DNA of 6,154 nucleotides from Spirochaetia bacterium UBA2205 (GCA_002328585.1 DCUV01000074.1:269-6422), one strand, 5' to 3'; shown: positions 1 to 5,712, numbered from the stretch's first letter. Numbers and translations are program-made. The notes: generated by a model from the sequence alone, not told the origin.

Positions 1-31
1 TCTCATTTCCCATTGAAACGTTATGTGTCAT
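1..31 (-). CDS. Possible start of a minus-strand gene cut by the left edge
   Basis: Only about ten codons are visible (reading MTHNVSMGNE), so no function can be assigned. The start is supported by context. The ATG at 31-29 is preceded on the minus strand by an AGGGAG Shine-Dalgarno-like sequence about 8 bases away. A sigma70-like promoter (-10 at 78-83) would place transcription start near 71, giving a leader of about 40 bases. An in-frame ATG seven codons upstream (52-50) has no ribosome binding site. A competing reading exists: plus-strand frame 1 is also open from the edge to a stop at 103-105 and could be the tail of a plus-strand gene. Sequence to the left of the window would decide. 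Confidence 0.35.
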   Translation of the reverse strand, partial: MTHNVSMGNE

Positions 32-52
32 CTTTCCAGCTCCCTGTACCAT

Positions 53-65
53 CAAAACGGTTTTG
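53..65. repeat. 13-base palindrome CAAAAC-G-GTTTTG
   Basis: Perfect six-base arms (CAAAAC and GTTTTG) flank a single central base. The site lies between the predicted minus-strand promoter (-10 at 78-83) and the putative start codon at 31-29. It would therefore sit in the early leader, either as an operator or as a small RNA hairpin. The palindrome is seen directly; the role is inference. Confidence 0.4.
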
Positions 66-77
66 TTTTGGCACTTT

Positions 78-106
78 ATTGTACCAGATGCAAGCAAAAA
101 AGTGAA
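78..106 (-). promoter_or_regulatory. Sigma70-like promoter for the left-edge gene
   Basis: On the minus strand, TTCACT (-35, four of six consensus bases) is separated by exactly 17 bases from TACAAT (-10, five of six). The spacer contains a run of T. Predicted transcription would start near 71 and run off the left edge through the putative start at 31-29. Confidence 0.45.
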
Positions 107-139
107 GTTTAAAACAACAAAAATTTTATGGAGAAATCT

Positions 140-260
140 TCAAAAGATGATGCTCTCCCTTATTATACCCCAAAAGCTCATATCGTTATATAGCTACCTT
201 TTTATACACACCTCAGTCATATTCAATAACGGTAATTCAGGAAGGCACAGACTACATTTA
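140..260. other. AT-rich intergenic stretch with no supported gene
   Basis: Between the left-edge promoter and the GC-rich island I see nothing but AT-rich sequence (19 of 60 bases G or C at 181-240). A plus-strand reading frame open from the edge to 293 has no ribosome binding site or recognisable product, and it runs into the island, so I treat it as chance. Confidence 0.4.
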
Positions 261-420
261 AACACGGCGCTGTTTTTTTGCCGAGTACCATAGCCAACCG
301 CGGAACAAGGGCAAGGACTGTTTTAGACTGCCGAAGGCAGGCAAGGAACGCAGGGTGCCCGAATGCAATGAGGGACAAAAATGATAGTCGCAATGCCGGC
401 GGAAAAGAGGTACACAAGTT
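261..420. other. GC-rich intergenic island, possible structured RNA or dispersed repeat
   Basis: At 301-420, 63 of 120 bases are G or C, against 19 of 60 just upstream (181-240) and 18 of 60 just downstream (421-480). It contains a perfect 5-bp hairpin, CTGCC-GAA-GGCAG, at 328-340. GGCAAGGA occurs twice (310-317 and 340-347), GCAATG occurs twice (365-370 and 390-395), and there is a GCCGGC palindrome at 395-400. Minus-strand frames of 61-64 codons cross it but lack a convincing ribosome binding site and read like low-complexity hydrophobic peptide, so coding is unlikely. It may be a small RNA gene or one copy of an intergenic repeat family. It matches no tRNA, rRNA, SRP RNA or tmRNA that I recognise. 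Confidence 0.4.
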
Positions 421-767
421 CCAATAAATCCACTATTTCGCATTAAAACTTTATGAAGCTATGCTACCATTCAACAATAAGAACCTAACACCGTACATTC
501 ATAACCTGAATAATTTTATCTTTGCTGTAAAGCGTTACAGACATACAATTTTTTCTTGTTTTTTATAGCTTACGTACACCATACTTTCTTGACAAAATTA
601 CTTAACATTCCTATTTCATGAAAGACATATTTGATGACCATCTTTTTTATATGATTATCAGTGTAAAAAAATGGTTTTATCACCATTGCATGTGTGCTAC
701 AGTATTACAATATATCTATGCAATGTTATCATAACCATACTAATTTAATGCGCCGTGAGGTTTTACC
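421..767. other. AT-rich leader region upstream of serS, no gene seen
   Basis: Roughly 350 bases of AT-rich sequence without a supported reading frame. It contains a TTGACA hexamer at 589-594 and several A/T-rich -10-like words. I could not identify a T-box riboswitch here, although T-boxes are common upstream of synthetase genes in some phyla: I see no clear specifier loop, T-box consensus or terminator/antiterminator pair. Confidence 0.4.
589..617 (+). promoter_or_regulatory. Candidate serS promoter (perfect -35, weak -10)
   Basis: A perfect TTGACA (589-594) is followed after 17 bases by TATTTC (612-617), which matches the -10 consensus at only three positions. If used, the serS leader would be about 140 bases. 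A closer promoter around 690-716 is possible because A/T-rich -10-like words occur there, but none has a well-spaced -35. This is weak and the only signal offered for the unit. Confidence 0.25.
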
Positions 768-2036
768 ATGATAGATCCAAAAATAGTACGCGACAATATT
801 GATCTGGTGAAGCATATCTTGAAAATCCGCAGGATGGAAGATGCTGTCGATATTACAAAACTGGAGGATATGGACGCCACACGCCGTCAGATTATAGCAA
901 AAATAGATGAGCTACGAACAATGCGCAATACGCTTTCAAAAGAGGTAGGCGCATTAAAACAAAAAGGTCAAAATCCAACCGATATCATGGAAAAAGTTCG
1001 CAGTATAGGCAATGATATAAAGCAGTATGAAGAGCAGATAGTGTCTATAGAAGAAACCTATACCACCATGATGTTATCCATCCCTAATATGTTACATGAG
1101 TCCGTACCAATTGGTAATGATGAACATGACAATGTTGTTATGCGCACCTGGGGGCAAAAACCATATTTTGATTTTGAGCCAAAACCTCACTATGATCTGG
1201 GAACACAGCTCAATATACTGGATTTTGAACGTGGAGTAAAAATTGCCGGAGCACGCTTTTACGTATATCGCGGACTTGCCGCACAGCTTGAACGAGCTAT
1301 TATAAATTTTATGCTGGATTTACACACAAAAAAGCACGGTTACACCGAGGTGTTTGGACCATTCATTGTTAATGATGAAAGTATGACAGGCACCGGGCAA
1401 TATCCAAAATTCATGGATGAGTATTACCGTATTGAACGTGATGCGCTGTCACTGATACCAACAGCTGAAGTACCATTAACCAATCTGTACCGTGATGAAA
1501 TTATTGATGGGAATAATTTGCCCATGTATGTTACCATGCAATCATCATGTTTTAGACGAGAGGCAGGCGCAGCAGGTAAAGATACCCGGGGGCTTATACG
1601 GGTACATCAATTTCAAAAGGTTGAGCTGGTAAAATTTGTAGAGCCCGAAACATCATTTGATGAACTGGAAAGGTTAGTAGCCGATGCAGAAGAGGTTTTG
1701 CAACTGCTCAATCTGCATTACCGGGTAGTGCTCCTGTGCAGCGCCGACACATCAGCGTCTTCTTCCAAAACATATGATATAGAAGTATGGATGCCCGGAC
1801 TGGGAAGATATGTTGAAATATCATCATGCTCAAACTTTGTTGATTATCAGGCACGGCGTGCGCGCATCCGCTACCGTAAAAAAGAAGGTGAAAAGCCCAT
1901 GCTGGTACATACACTCAATGGTTCAGGGCTTGCGGCAGGGCGCACACTGGCAGCCATTATGGAGAACTATCAAACACGCGATGGCAATATAACAATACCC
2001 GAACTGCTGAAACCCTATCTGGAAAAAAGCATATAA
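768..2036 (+). CDS. serS: Seryl-tRNA synthetase
   Basis: Class II aminoacyl-tRNA synthetase that activates serine with ATP and charges tRNA(Ser); cytosolic and essential. At 422 residues it has the usual bacterial length. Residues about 27-105 form the charged helical hairpin (coiled coil) that grips the long variable arm of tRNA(Ser). The catalytic core follows, with the serine-binding TAE at 232-234, motif 2 around FRRE (262-265) running into RVHQFQKVE, the KTYDIEVWMPG segment (334-344), EISSCSN (350-356), and motif 3 around NGSGLAAGR (384-392). The ATG at 768 is chosen because GAGG (757-760) lies seven bases upstream and residue 1 fits the family N-terminus. Residues 324-333 differ from the common CTGDxGFxxxK pattern: SADTS replaces the glycine-containing part at equal length with Asp327 kept. 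The stop overlaps the next start by one base. Confidence 0.97.
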   Translation: MIDPKIVRDNIDLVKHILKIRRMEDAVDITKLEDMDATRRQIIAKIDELRTMRNTLSKEVGALKQKGQNPTDIMEKVRSIGNDIKQYEEQIVSIEETYTTMMLSIPNMLHESVPIGNDEHDNVVMRTWGQKPYFDFEPKPHYDLGTQLNILDFERGVKIAGARFYVYRGLAAQLERAIINFMLDLHTKKHGYTEVFGPFIVNDESMTGTGQYPKFMDEYYRIERDALSLIPTAEVPLTNLYRDEIIDGNNLPMYVTMQSSCFRREAGAAGKDTRGLIRVHQFQKVELVKFVEPETSFDELERLVADAEEVLQLLNLHYRVVLLCSADTSASSSKTYDIEVWMPGLGRYVEISSCSNFVDYQARRARIRYRKKEGEKPMLVHTLNGSGLAAGRTLAAIMENYQTRDGNITIPELLKPYLEKSI

Positions 2037-2992
2037 TGCTCCAGTATCAGGCACAATCCTTTCAGGCTGTGCGGCAGGCAATAGCTCTGTCATTAGTAAC
2101 ACGGAAAGAATGTACCATCGCCGTTGCCCCGCAGGTTTTTACTCATCCTCACTATGGCAGGATGGTGCACTCTCTTATTAATGTATTGCAACAGCTATCG
2201 GTGACCATCGCAATAGCGGATACCACCATAACGCTCAAGCCGCATAAGATGCAAAGTTTTACAGCAACTATCGCCCTGCATCCGTATTGTCCCATTGCCG
2301 ATATTTTTCTTTGCATGGCTCCTGCCCTGATAAAAAATGAGGTGCAATCAGATATTCTTTTTCACGGTGTAACCCACTCCCAGTTTTCCCGCTCTACCGG
2401 TTTTATACGCTATGGTTTAGCACCGCTGCTGCAGCAGTTTGGATGTTACCTGTACAGCGCAACAAAAAAATTTGGTTTTTATTCTGCTACTGGCACAGCA
2501 GCAACAAAGGTATATCCTGCAATACACAAACATGCCGGGGCGATAGTTACTATTAATCGAATAACCGGTGTAAAAATATATATTGCCAACATTAACCAGG
2601 AATTTGCGTTGTACCAGAAACAAAAGCTTGCCCAAAAACTATCACTCAGTGATGACACCATACACATTGTACAGATTGTCAATGTAACAAATCATGGTAA
2701 TGCAGTAGATGTATTTTTTATAAGCGATACAATACCAGGCATGCTTTCGTTTACCCTGCCATTGTACAACGAAAATGGCGCCTTTATCTTTGAAGACTCC
2801 ATGATGGACAGGTTTATTGAGCAGGTAGCAAAGGAATGTCAAAAGAACTATGACTATTTTCCATTACCCATTATAGAAGAAGCACTACCCTTTATAGTAA
2901 GCGCAGGACATGATTACACTATAGTAGAAAAAGTGAATCCTGCAGTTGCTACAACCGAAAGCTATGAATTGTGTCAATTATTTGCACCATGA
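2036..2992 (+). CDS. RtcA/Rcl1-like protein, probable catalytically inactive paralogue
   Basis: 318 residues. It lines up along its length with RNA 3'-terminal phosphate cyclase (about 340 residues), which makes 2',3'-cyclic phosphate ends on RNA with ATP. Matching landmarks are the helix AVRQAIALSLVT (11-22) against ILRxALxLSxIT, TLKP (66-69), PAL (96-98), the GVTH segment (111-114), APLLQQFG (129-136), KFGFYS (145-150) against GFYPxGG, and YTIVEKVNP...CQLF (294-316) at the C-terminus. The enzyme's functional elements are missing. The EGGGQ loop reads QAQSFQ, the GSAGS loop reads HPYCP (82-86), the GGG after GFYP is lost, and no histidine remains after His292, so the nucleotidyl-accepting His (His309 in E. 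coli RtcA) is replaced, most likely by Ala303 or Ala305. Eukaryotic Rcl1 is a known non-cyclase member, so a binding or scaffold role is plausible. The ATG overlaps the serS stop (TAATG), which implies translational coupling. Confidence 0.75.
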   Translation: MLQYQAQSFQAVRQAIALSLVTRKECTIAVAPQVFTHPHYGRMVHSLINVLQQLSVTIAIADTTITLKPHKMQSFTATIALHPYCPIADIFLCMAPALIKNEVQSDILFHGVTHSQFSRSTGFIRYGLAPLLQQFGCYLYSATKKFGFYSATGTAATKVYPAIHKHAGAIVTINRITGVKIYIANINQEFALYQKQKLAQKLSLSDDTIHIVQIVNVTNHGNAVDVFFISDTIPGMLSFTLPLYNENGAFIFEDSMMDRFIEQVAKECQKNYDYFPLPIIEEALPFIVSAGHDYTIVEKVNPAVATTESYELCQLFAP

Positions 2993-3101
2993 AAACAGTA
3001 TCACCATTCATCGATAGAGTTGGATTTGCAACCATAAATACCTTTCCTCTGTCATAGCTTGCTGTGATATGCAACACTATTGTTAATAGTAAATTGCTCT
3101 T

Positions 3102-3113
3102 CATCCATGGATG
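3102..3113. repeat. Perfect 12-base palindrome CATCCATGGATG
   Basis: Self-complementary with no central gap, inside the convergent gap. Imperfect outer pairing (ATTG at 3093-3096 with CAAT at 3114-3117) could lengthen it as a cruciform or RNA stem. There is no adjacent T run, so it is not a standard intrinsic terminator. Confidence 0.4.
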
Positions 3114-3160
3114 CAATGCTACCGTGATGACAATGAATTTTAGCCCTTAATCTATACTTC

Positions 3161-3183
3161 TAAAAATGCTTTCTTTTCAGCAT
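3161..3183 (-). terminator. Weak intrinsic terminator after the STAS gene
   Basis: On the minus strand a 5-bp stem (ATGCT ... AGCAT, 8-base loop) is followed directly by TTTTTA, starting about 13 bases after the stop codon. The T tract and position are right, but the stem is short and AT-rich. Termination efficiency is therefore uncertain. Confidence 0.4.
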
Positions 3184-3195
3184 AACAGTACTGAT

Positions 3196-3579
3196 TTATA
3201 TGTCATTATCACCAACATCACCTAATATTTTATCAAGGTCTTTTCTTTTTTCTTTATCTATAAGGAACTGTTCGTTTGGTATGATTGTAAAAAATGGTAG
3301 AGTATTGGTAAGCTTCAGTAAACCCATTACTTCATGATTGACATTCATTAAAAATAGCTGGTACCCTTTTAGGGTAACTTCTCTCATTAGTTTTACAAGC
3401 CACCCCAGAGCAGAGCTATTAATATAGGGTACACGTTCTATATTAAGAATAACATTACTAAAATTTTCGGGCAGGGTGTTTTTTATTTCATCTTCGATTT
3501 CAGCAAAGTTTTCATCAGTGATATCACCTGTGATATCATAAATAATATACCCATAGTTGATACGTTGTTCTATTTTCAT
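3196..3579 (-). CDS. STAS-domain protein, anti-sigma-factor antagonist type
   Basis: 127 residues, a single STAS domain of the SpoIIAA/RsbV class. In that class an unphosphorylated antagonist binds a serine kinase or anti-sigma factor and frees a partner, and phosphorylation of one conserved serine switches it off. The opening strand (YIIYDITGDITDEN, 11-24) matches the family's IxxxxGxLD start. The signature region VPYINSSALGWL (50-61) corresponds to the usual DSSGLG, so Ser55 is the likely phosphorylation site. The Asp is Asn54 and the Gly is Ala57. A charged tail (about 108-127) extends beyond the usual domain end. No kinase, phosphatase or sigma factor is visible in the window, so its partner is unknown. 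The start has only a weak ribosome binding site (GGA about nine bases away). It has its own promoter, whose core matches that of the ferredoxin operon. Confidence 0.85.
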   Translation of the reverse strand: MKIEQRINYGYIIYDITGDITDENFAEIEDEIKNTLPENFSNVILNIERVPYINSSALGWLVKLMREVTLKGYQLFLMNVNHEVMGLLKLTNTLPFFTIIPNEQFLIDKEKRKDLDKILGDVGDNDI

Positions 3580-3606
3580 ACTACAAATTCCATGTTATTT
3601 TATACG

Positions 3607-3635
3607 TTTATATCATAGTATACAAATATAGTCAA
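3607..3635 (-). promoter_or_regulatory. Sigma70-like promoter of the STAS gene
   Basis: On the minus strand TTGACT (-35, plus 3630-3635) and TATAAA (-10, plus 3607-3612) are exactly 17 bases apart. This predicts transcription starting near 3600, about 20 bases before the start codon. Spacer and flanks match the ferredoxin-operon promoter closely: 24 of 30 bases from -35 onwards by my hand alignment, and 18 of 20 over plus 3614-3633. Confidence 0.7.
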
Positions 3636-3656
3636 TAATTATAACACCAATAATTA
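3633..3656. repeat. Direct repeat CAATAATTA x2 at the STAS promoter
   Basis: The 9-base word occurs at 3633-3641 and 3648-3656, 15 bases apart. The first copy overlaps the -35 of the STAS promoter. Related AATAATT words occur upstream of the ferredoxin-operon promoter. It could be a tandem operator, but in such AT-rich DNA chance is also possible. Confidence 0.35.
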
Positions 3657-3722
3657 ATGTTACAAAAATATTTTTAGTATCACTGCTGTTTGTCATTTCA
3701 TACATTGTTTACGTTTTTACAA

Positions 3723-4550
3723 CTACTGTAATCCAATATCTGCTACAGCATTAATGCGTTCCACCAAATTTTTAACAAGTGCACTTTTATCTTCAAAATG
3801 CATGTGTACTGCATGCACCGGGCAGGCCTGTACACACCTTCCACAGCCCTTGCAATCGCTCCCTATGACCGGGCTTCCATCTTTCATATCTATTGCTGCA
3901 ACAAAGCATTGTTCAGCACAAACACCGCAGCCATTGCAAATATCGTGATTAATGACAACCGAAACGCCTGGTAATTTTTTATATGCTTTATTTAAATTTT
4001 CTCCACGCTTTTTCATATGTTTTCTATAAAGACAGCAGCAGTCATCACAAAAACAGATGAACATAAGCTTATGAAAAGGCACTGAAAAAAATGCTACCGG
4101 ATCAATCCACACATGTGCCACATTTGCCACCAGCCCTGCCTGTGCTGCCTTGTTTATATGTGCTATAGCTTCTTCGCTTGTTGCTCTATGTCCATGTGAT
4201 GGATGTATGGTTAAACTGGCTTCACCCAAAGCCATGCATCCAATAGTTACAGGATGATTTTTACAATGCATCAAACCACGGCAGATACACTCATCTAAAA
4301 TGAAGATAGTATGGACACGATTTACAACCTCTACCAGCACTTCAACAGGCAATGATACAGAGTCCGGAGGAGCTATCGCCACATTAATAGGAACTGCTGT
4401 AACTTCATTGTGTGGATATTTAAAAAAAGGATTGATGATATGCTTTAATACAGGATATGAACTTAGCCGTTTACCCAATAGTATTATAGGCCATGAAAGC
4501 ATTACAACCAGACGAACGATTGTTTTATTAGGGCCATATTTTACTAGCAT
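3723..4550 (-). CDS. Cysteine-rich polyferredoxin, paralogue B (2 x [4Fe-4S] plus two extra Cys motifs)
   Basis: 275 residues from the ATG at 4550-4548. A longer frame back to 4604 needs a TTG start and overlaps the upstream gene, whereas this ATG lies four bases after that gene's stop with AAGGG seven bases upstream. A hydrophobic N-terminal segment (about 11-26) suggests membrane association. Next comes an N-terminal Cys motif CxCx5Cx8C (88, 90, 96, 105) with an HP at 99-100, then CFCDDCCC (166-173). The C-terminal dicluster ferredoxin domain is C205, C208, C211, C215 and C233, C236, C239, C243 (the CxxCxxCxxxC pattern). All 17 cysteines are in register with the paralogue at 4830-5651. Eight suffice for two [4Fe-4S] clusters; what the other nine bind is unknown. 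The likely role is electron transfer, with partner unknown. It is last in a three-gene operon. Confidence 0.85.
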   Translation of the reverse strand: MLVKYGPNKTIVRLVVMLSWPIILLGKRLSSYPVLKHIINPFFKYPHNEVTAVPINVAIAPPDSVSLPVEVLVEVVNRVHTIFILDECICRGLMHCKNHPVTIGCMALGEASLTIHPSHGHRATSEEAIAHINKAAQAGLVANVAHVWIDPVAFFSVPFHKLMFICFCDDCCCLYRKHMKKRGENLNKAYKKLPGVSVVINHDICNGCGVCAEQCFVAAIDMKDGSPVIGSDCKGCGRCVQACPVHAVHMHFEDKSALVKNLVERINAVADIGLQ

Positions 4551-4554
4551 TCTA

Positions 4555-4821
4555 TTACCCTTGCAATATGCCTTTCTTAACCGGTAGCCACCAGGTAAAG
4601 CCAAATAAAAAAGTCTTTATGGCGATAGTTACTGTTGATACATCTTTTTTTAATATATTAAACACATACGGGATTTCGACACCATGCAAAATAATCAGTC
4701 CTATAAAAAGCACAGCCTTATAATCCCACTCAGGAAATATACATATCAATGCAACAGCAAATACCCACAAAACTAATGCTCCTAACATTAAAACATACCA
4801 GAAATATTTATTGTGTATCAT
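4555..4821 (-). CDS. Small membrane protein resembling the TMEM254/DUF4499 family
   Basis: 88 residues with hydrophobic segments at about 7-29, 36-55 and 63-80, so probably two or three membrane passes. Residues LIILHGVEIPYVF (42-54), followed by KTFLFGF (69-75), recall the IHVGEALYA ... QTFLFG pattern of TMEM254-like proteins, whose function is not known to me. This assignment is from memory of the pattern and needs a profile search. The ATG at 4821-4819 is supported by a strong GGAGG four bases upstream. That site overlaps the end of the preceding ferredoxin gene (stop 4832-4830, 8-base gap), and its own stop is four bases before the next start. Being wedged between two paralogous ferredoxins suggests it is their membrane partner. 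Confidence 0.75.
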   Translation of the reverse strand: MIHNKYFWYVLMLGALVLWVFAVALICIFPEWDYKAVLFIGLIILHGVEIPYVFNILKKDVSTVTIAIKTFLFGFTWWLPVKKGILQG

Positions 4822-4829
4822 TCAACCTC

Positions 4830-5651
4830 CTATTCATACTGTATATACTGTGCAATGCGGGAATAAATTTCTTTTACTGCCGCATCAACATTGCTGATTG
4901 ATAGAGATGTTGCATTATGTGGACATACATAAGCGCATCTCCCGCACCCTTTGCAGATTGCATCATTATGAACTGCTGTGCCATTACTTATACGTATAGC
5001 ATCCATAAAGCATTCATCAATACAAGTGCCACACCCAATACATACATTACTATCAACAGTAATGGTTACTCCCTGAAGCCGGACAATAGATGCCGCTGCA
5101 CCAGCGGGAAGATATTTACCTGAATTTAAAATGGTACAGCAGCAGCGGCAGCAAAAACACATGGTCAAAAGTTTCCCCGTGTCTTTTACACCCCATATCA
5201 GATTATCAATCTTTACCCTTCCTACCATAGGGATAAGCCCTTCCGCAATACATTTATGCAGATGAGCTATTGCGTCATTTATGGTGACATGATCCGCTAT
5301 ACGTGCATCAATCTCTTTTGCCCCTTCGCCCATAAGCAGGCAACCATAATCTATTGGATGCTCCCTGCACTTCTTTGCATCCCTGCATGTGCATCGTTTT
5401 ATAATAACACGGTGAGCTGATCTTTTGATTATCGCCTCAACAATCAATAAAGGTATTGGGGTACTTGAAGGAGCAACAGTTATATTGATTGGCAGATAGG
5501 TGATATTAAGATTTTTTTTGCTAAAAAAAGGTAGCATTGTTTTTTTTACAATGGGTCCAATAATTTTACTCTGTGTTGCCCGCGCACTTACCCATGTAAT
5601 TGGCCAAATCTTAGCCAGAATCAGAAGCCACCATGCTGGACGTTTTGACAT
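4830..5651 (-). CDS. Cysteine-rich polyferredoxin, paralogue A (2 x [4Fe-4S] plus two extra Cys motifs)
   Basis: 273 residues, first gene of the operon. The ATG at 5651-5649 has GAGAGG about eight bases upstream. Residues 7-21 are hydrophobic and Trp-rich, a likely membrane-associating helix. A conserved PINITVAP stretch (54-61) precedes the motif CxCR-x4-C-x2-HP-x4-C (Cys 87, 89, 95, 104; HP at 98-99), then MGEG and a helical stretch AIAHLHKCIAEGL. CFCCRCCC follows at 165-172. The C-terminal dicluster domain uses C204, C207, C210, C214 and C233, C236, C239, C243. There are 19 cysteines in all, 17 of them shared with paralogue B. The ferredoxin domain is certain. The N-terminal two-thirds belongs to no family I can name, and its Cys groups could bind a further Fe-S cluster, zinc or another cofactor. 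The redox partner is unknown. Confidence 0.87.
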   Translation of the reverse strand: MSKRPAWWLLILAKIWPITWVSARATQSKIIGPIVKKTMLPFFSKKNLNITYLPINITVAPSSTPIPLLIVEAIIKRSAHRVIIKRCTCRDAKKCREHPIDYGCLLMGEGAKEIDARIADHVTINDAIAHLHKCIAEGLIPMVGRVKIDNLIWGVKDTGKLLTMCFCCRCCCTILNSGKYLPAGAAASIVRLQGVTITVDSNVCIGCGTCIDECFMDAIRISNGTAVHNDAICKGCGRCAYVCPHNATSLSISNVDAAVKEIYSRIAQYIQYE

Positions 5652-5682
5652 ATTGGTTACCTCTCAACATTCAATGTAATAA

Positions 5683-5711
5683 TTTAAAACATAGTATATA
5701 ATTATAGTCCA
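5683..5711 (-). promoter_or_regulatory. Promoter of the ferredoxin / membrane-protein operon
   Basis: On the minus strand TGGACT (-35, plus 5706-5711) and TTTAAA (-10, plus 5683-5688) are 17 bases apart. This predicts transcription starting near 5676 and a leader of about 25 bases. Neither hexamer is perfect, but the whole element repeats the STAS promoter at the same register: plus 5690-5709 matches 3614-3633 at 18 of 20 bases. That strengthens both calls. Confidence 0.6.
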
Positions 5712-5712
5712 G

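Larger units (their letters stand above)
2993..3195. other. Convergent intergenic gap
   Basis: About 200 bases lie between two convergent genes. No reading frame is supported. It holds a small AT-rich hairpin (3076-3090, ACTATT-GTT-AATAGT), a perfect 12-base palindrome (3102-3113) and a weak minus-strand terminator (3161-3183). No convincing plus-strand terminator for the serS unit was found: the GTTG/CAAC pair at 3019-3032 is too short and has no T tract. Confidence 0.45.

Noticed and set aside
1..105. Plus-strand frame 1 open from the edge, ending at 103-105, as the C-terminus of an upstream gene
   Set aside because: It cannot be excluded, but about 34 codons without a recognised motif is weak, and promoter plus ribosome-binding evidence favours a minus-strand gene start here.
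63..293. 76-codon plus-strand reading frame near the left edge
   Set aside because: No ribosome binding site, it crosses from AT-rich DNA into the GC-rich island, and the peptide has no recognisable features. The overlapping minus-strand promoter argues against it.
223..443. Two overlapping minus-strand frames of 61-64 codons over the GC-rich island
   Set aside because: They exist because GC-rich sequence has fewer stops. There are no convincing start signals, the translations are low-complexity hydrophobic, and the ends do not coincide with the island.
421..767. T-box riboswitch upstream of the synthetase gene
   Set aside because: I found no T-box consensus, specifier loop or terminator hairpin; the long leader alone is not evidence.
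1708..1992. Secondary frames inside serS and the RtcA-like gene (also 2417-2842)
   Set aside because: They are shadows of confidently identified genes.
3019..3032. GTTG/CAAC hairpin as terminator of the serS unit
   Set aside because: Only four base pairs and no T tract.
3754..3948. Plus-strand frames opposite the ferredoxin genes (also 4300-4587 and 4917-5123)
   Set aside because: They are complementary shadows of the Cys-rich minus-strand genes and have no start signals of their own.
4551..4604. Upstream extension of paralogue B to a TTG at 4604
   Set aside because: It would overlap the membrane-protein gene by 50 bases and use a rare start. The ATG at 4550 has a ribosome binding site and fits the operon spacing.
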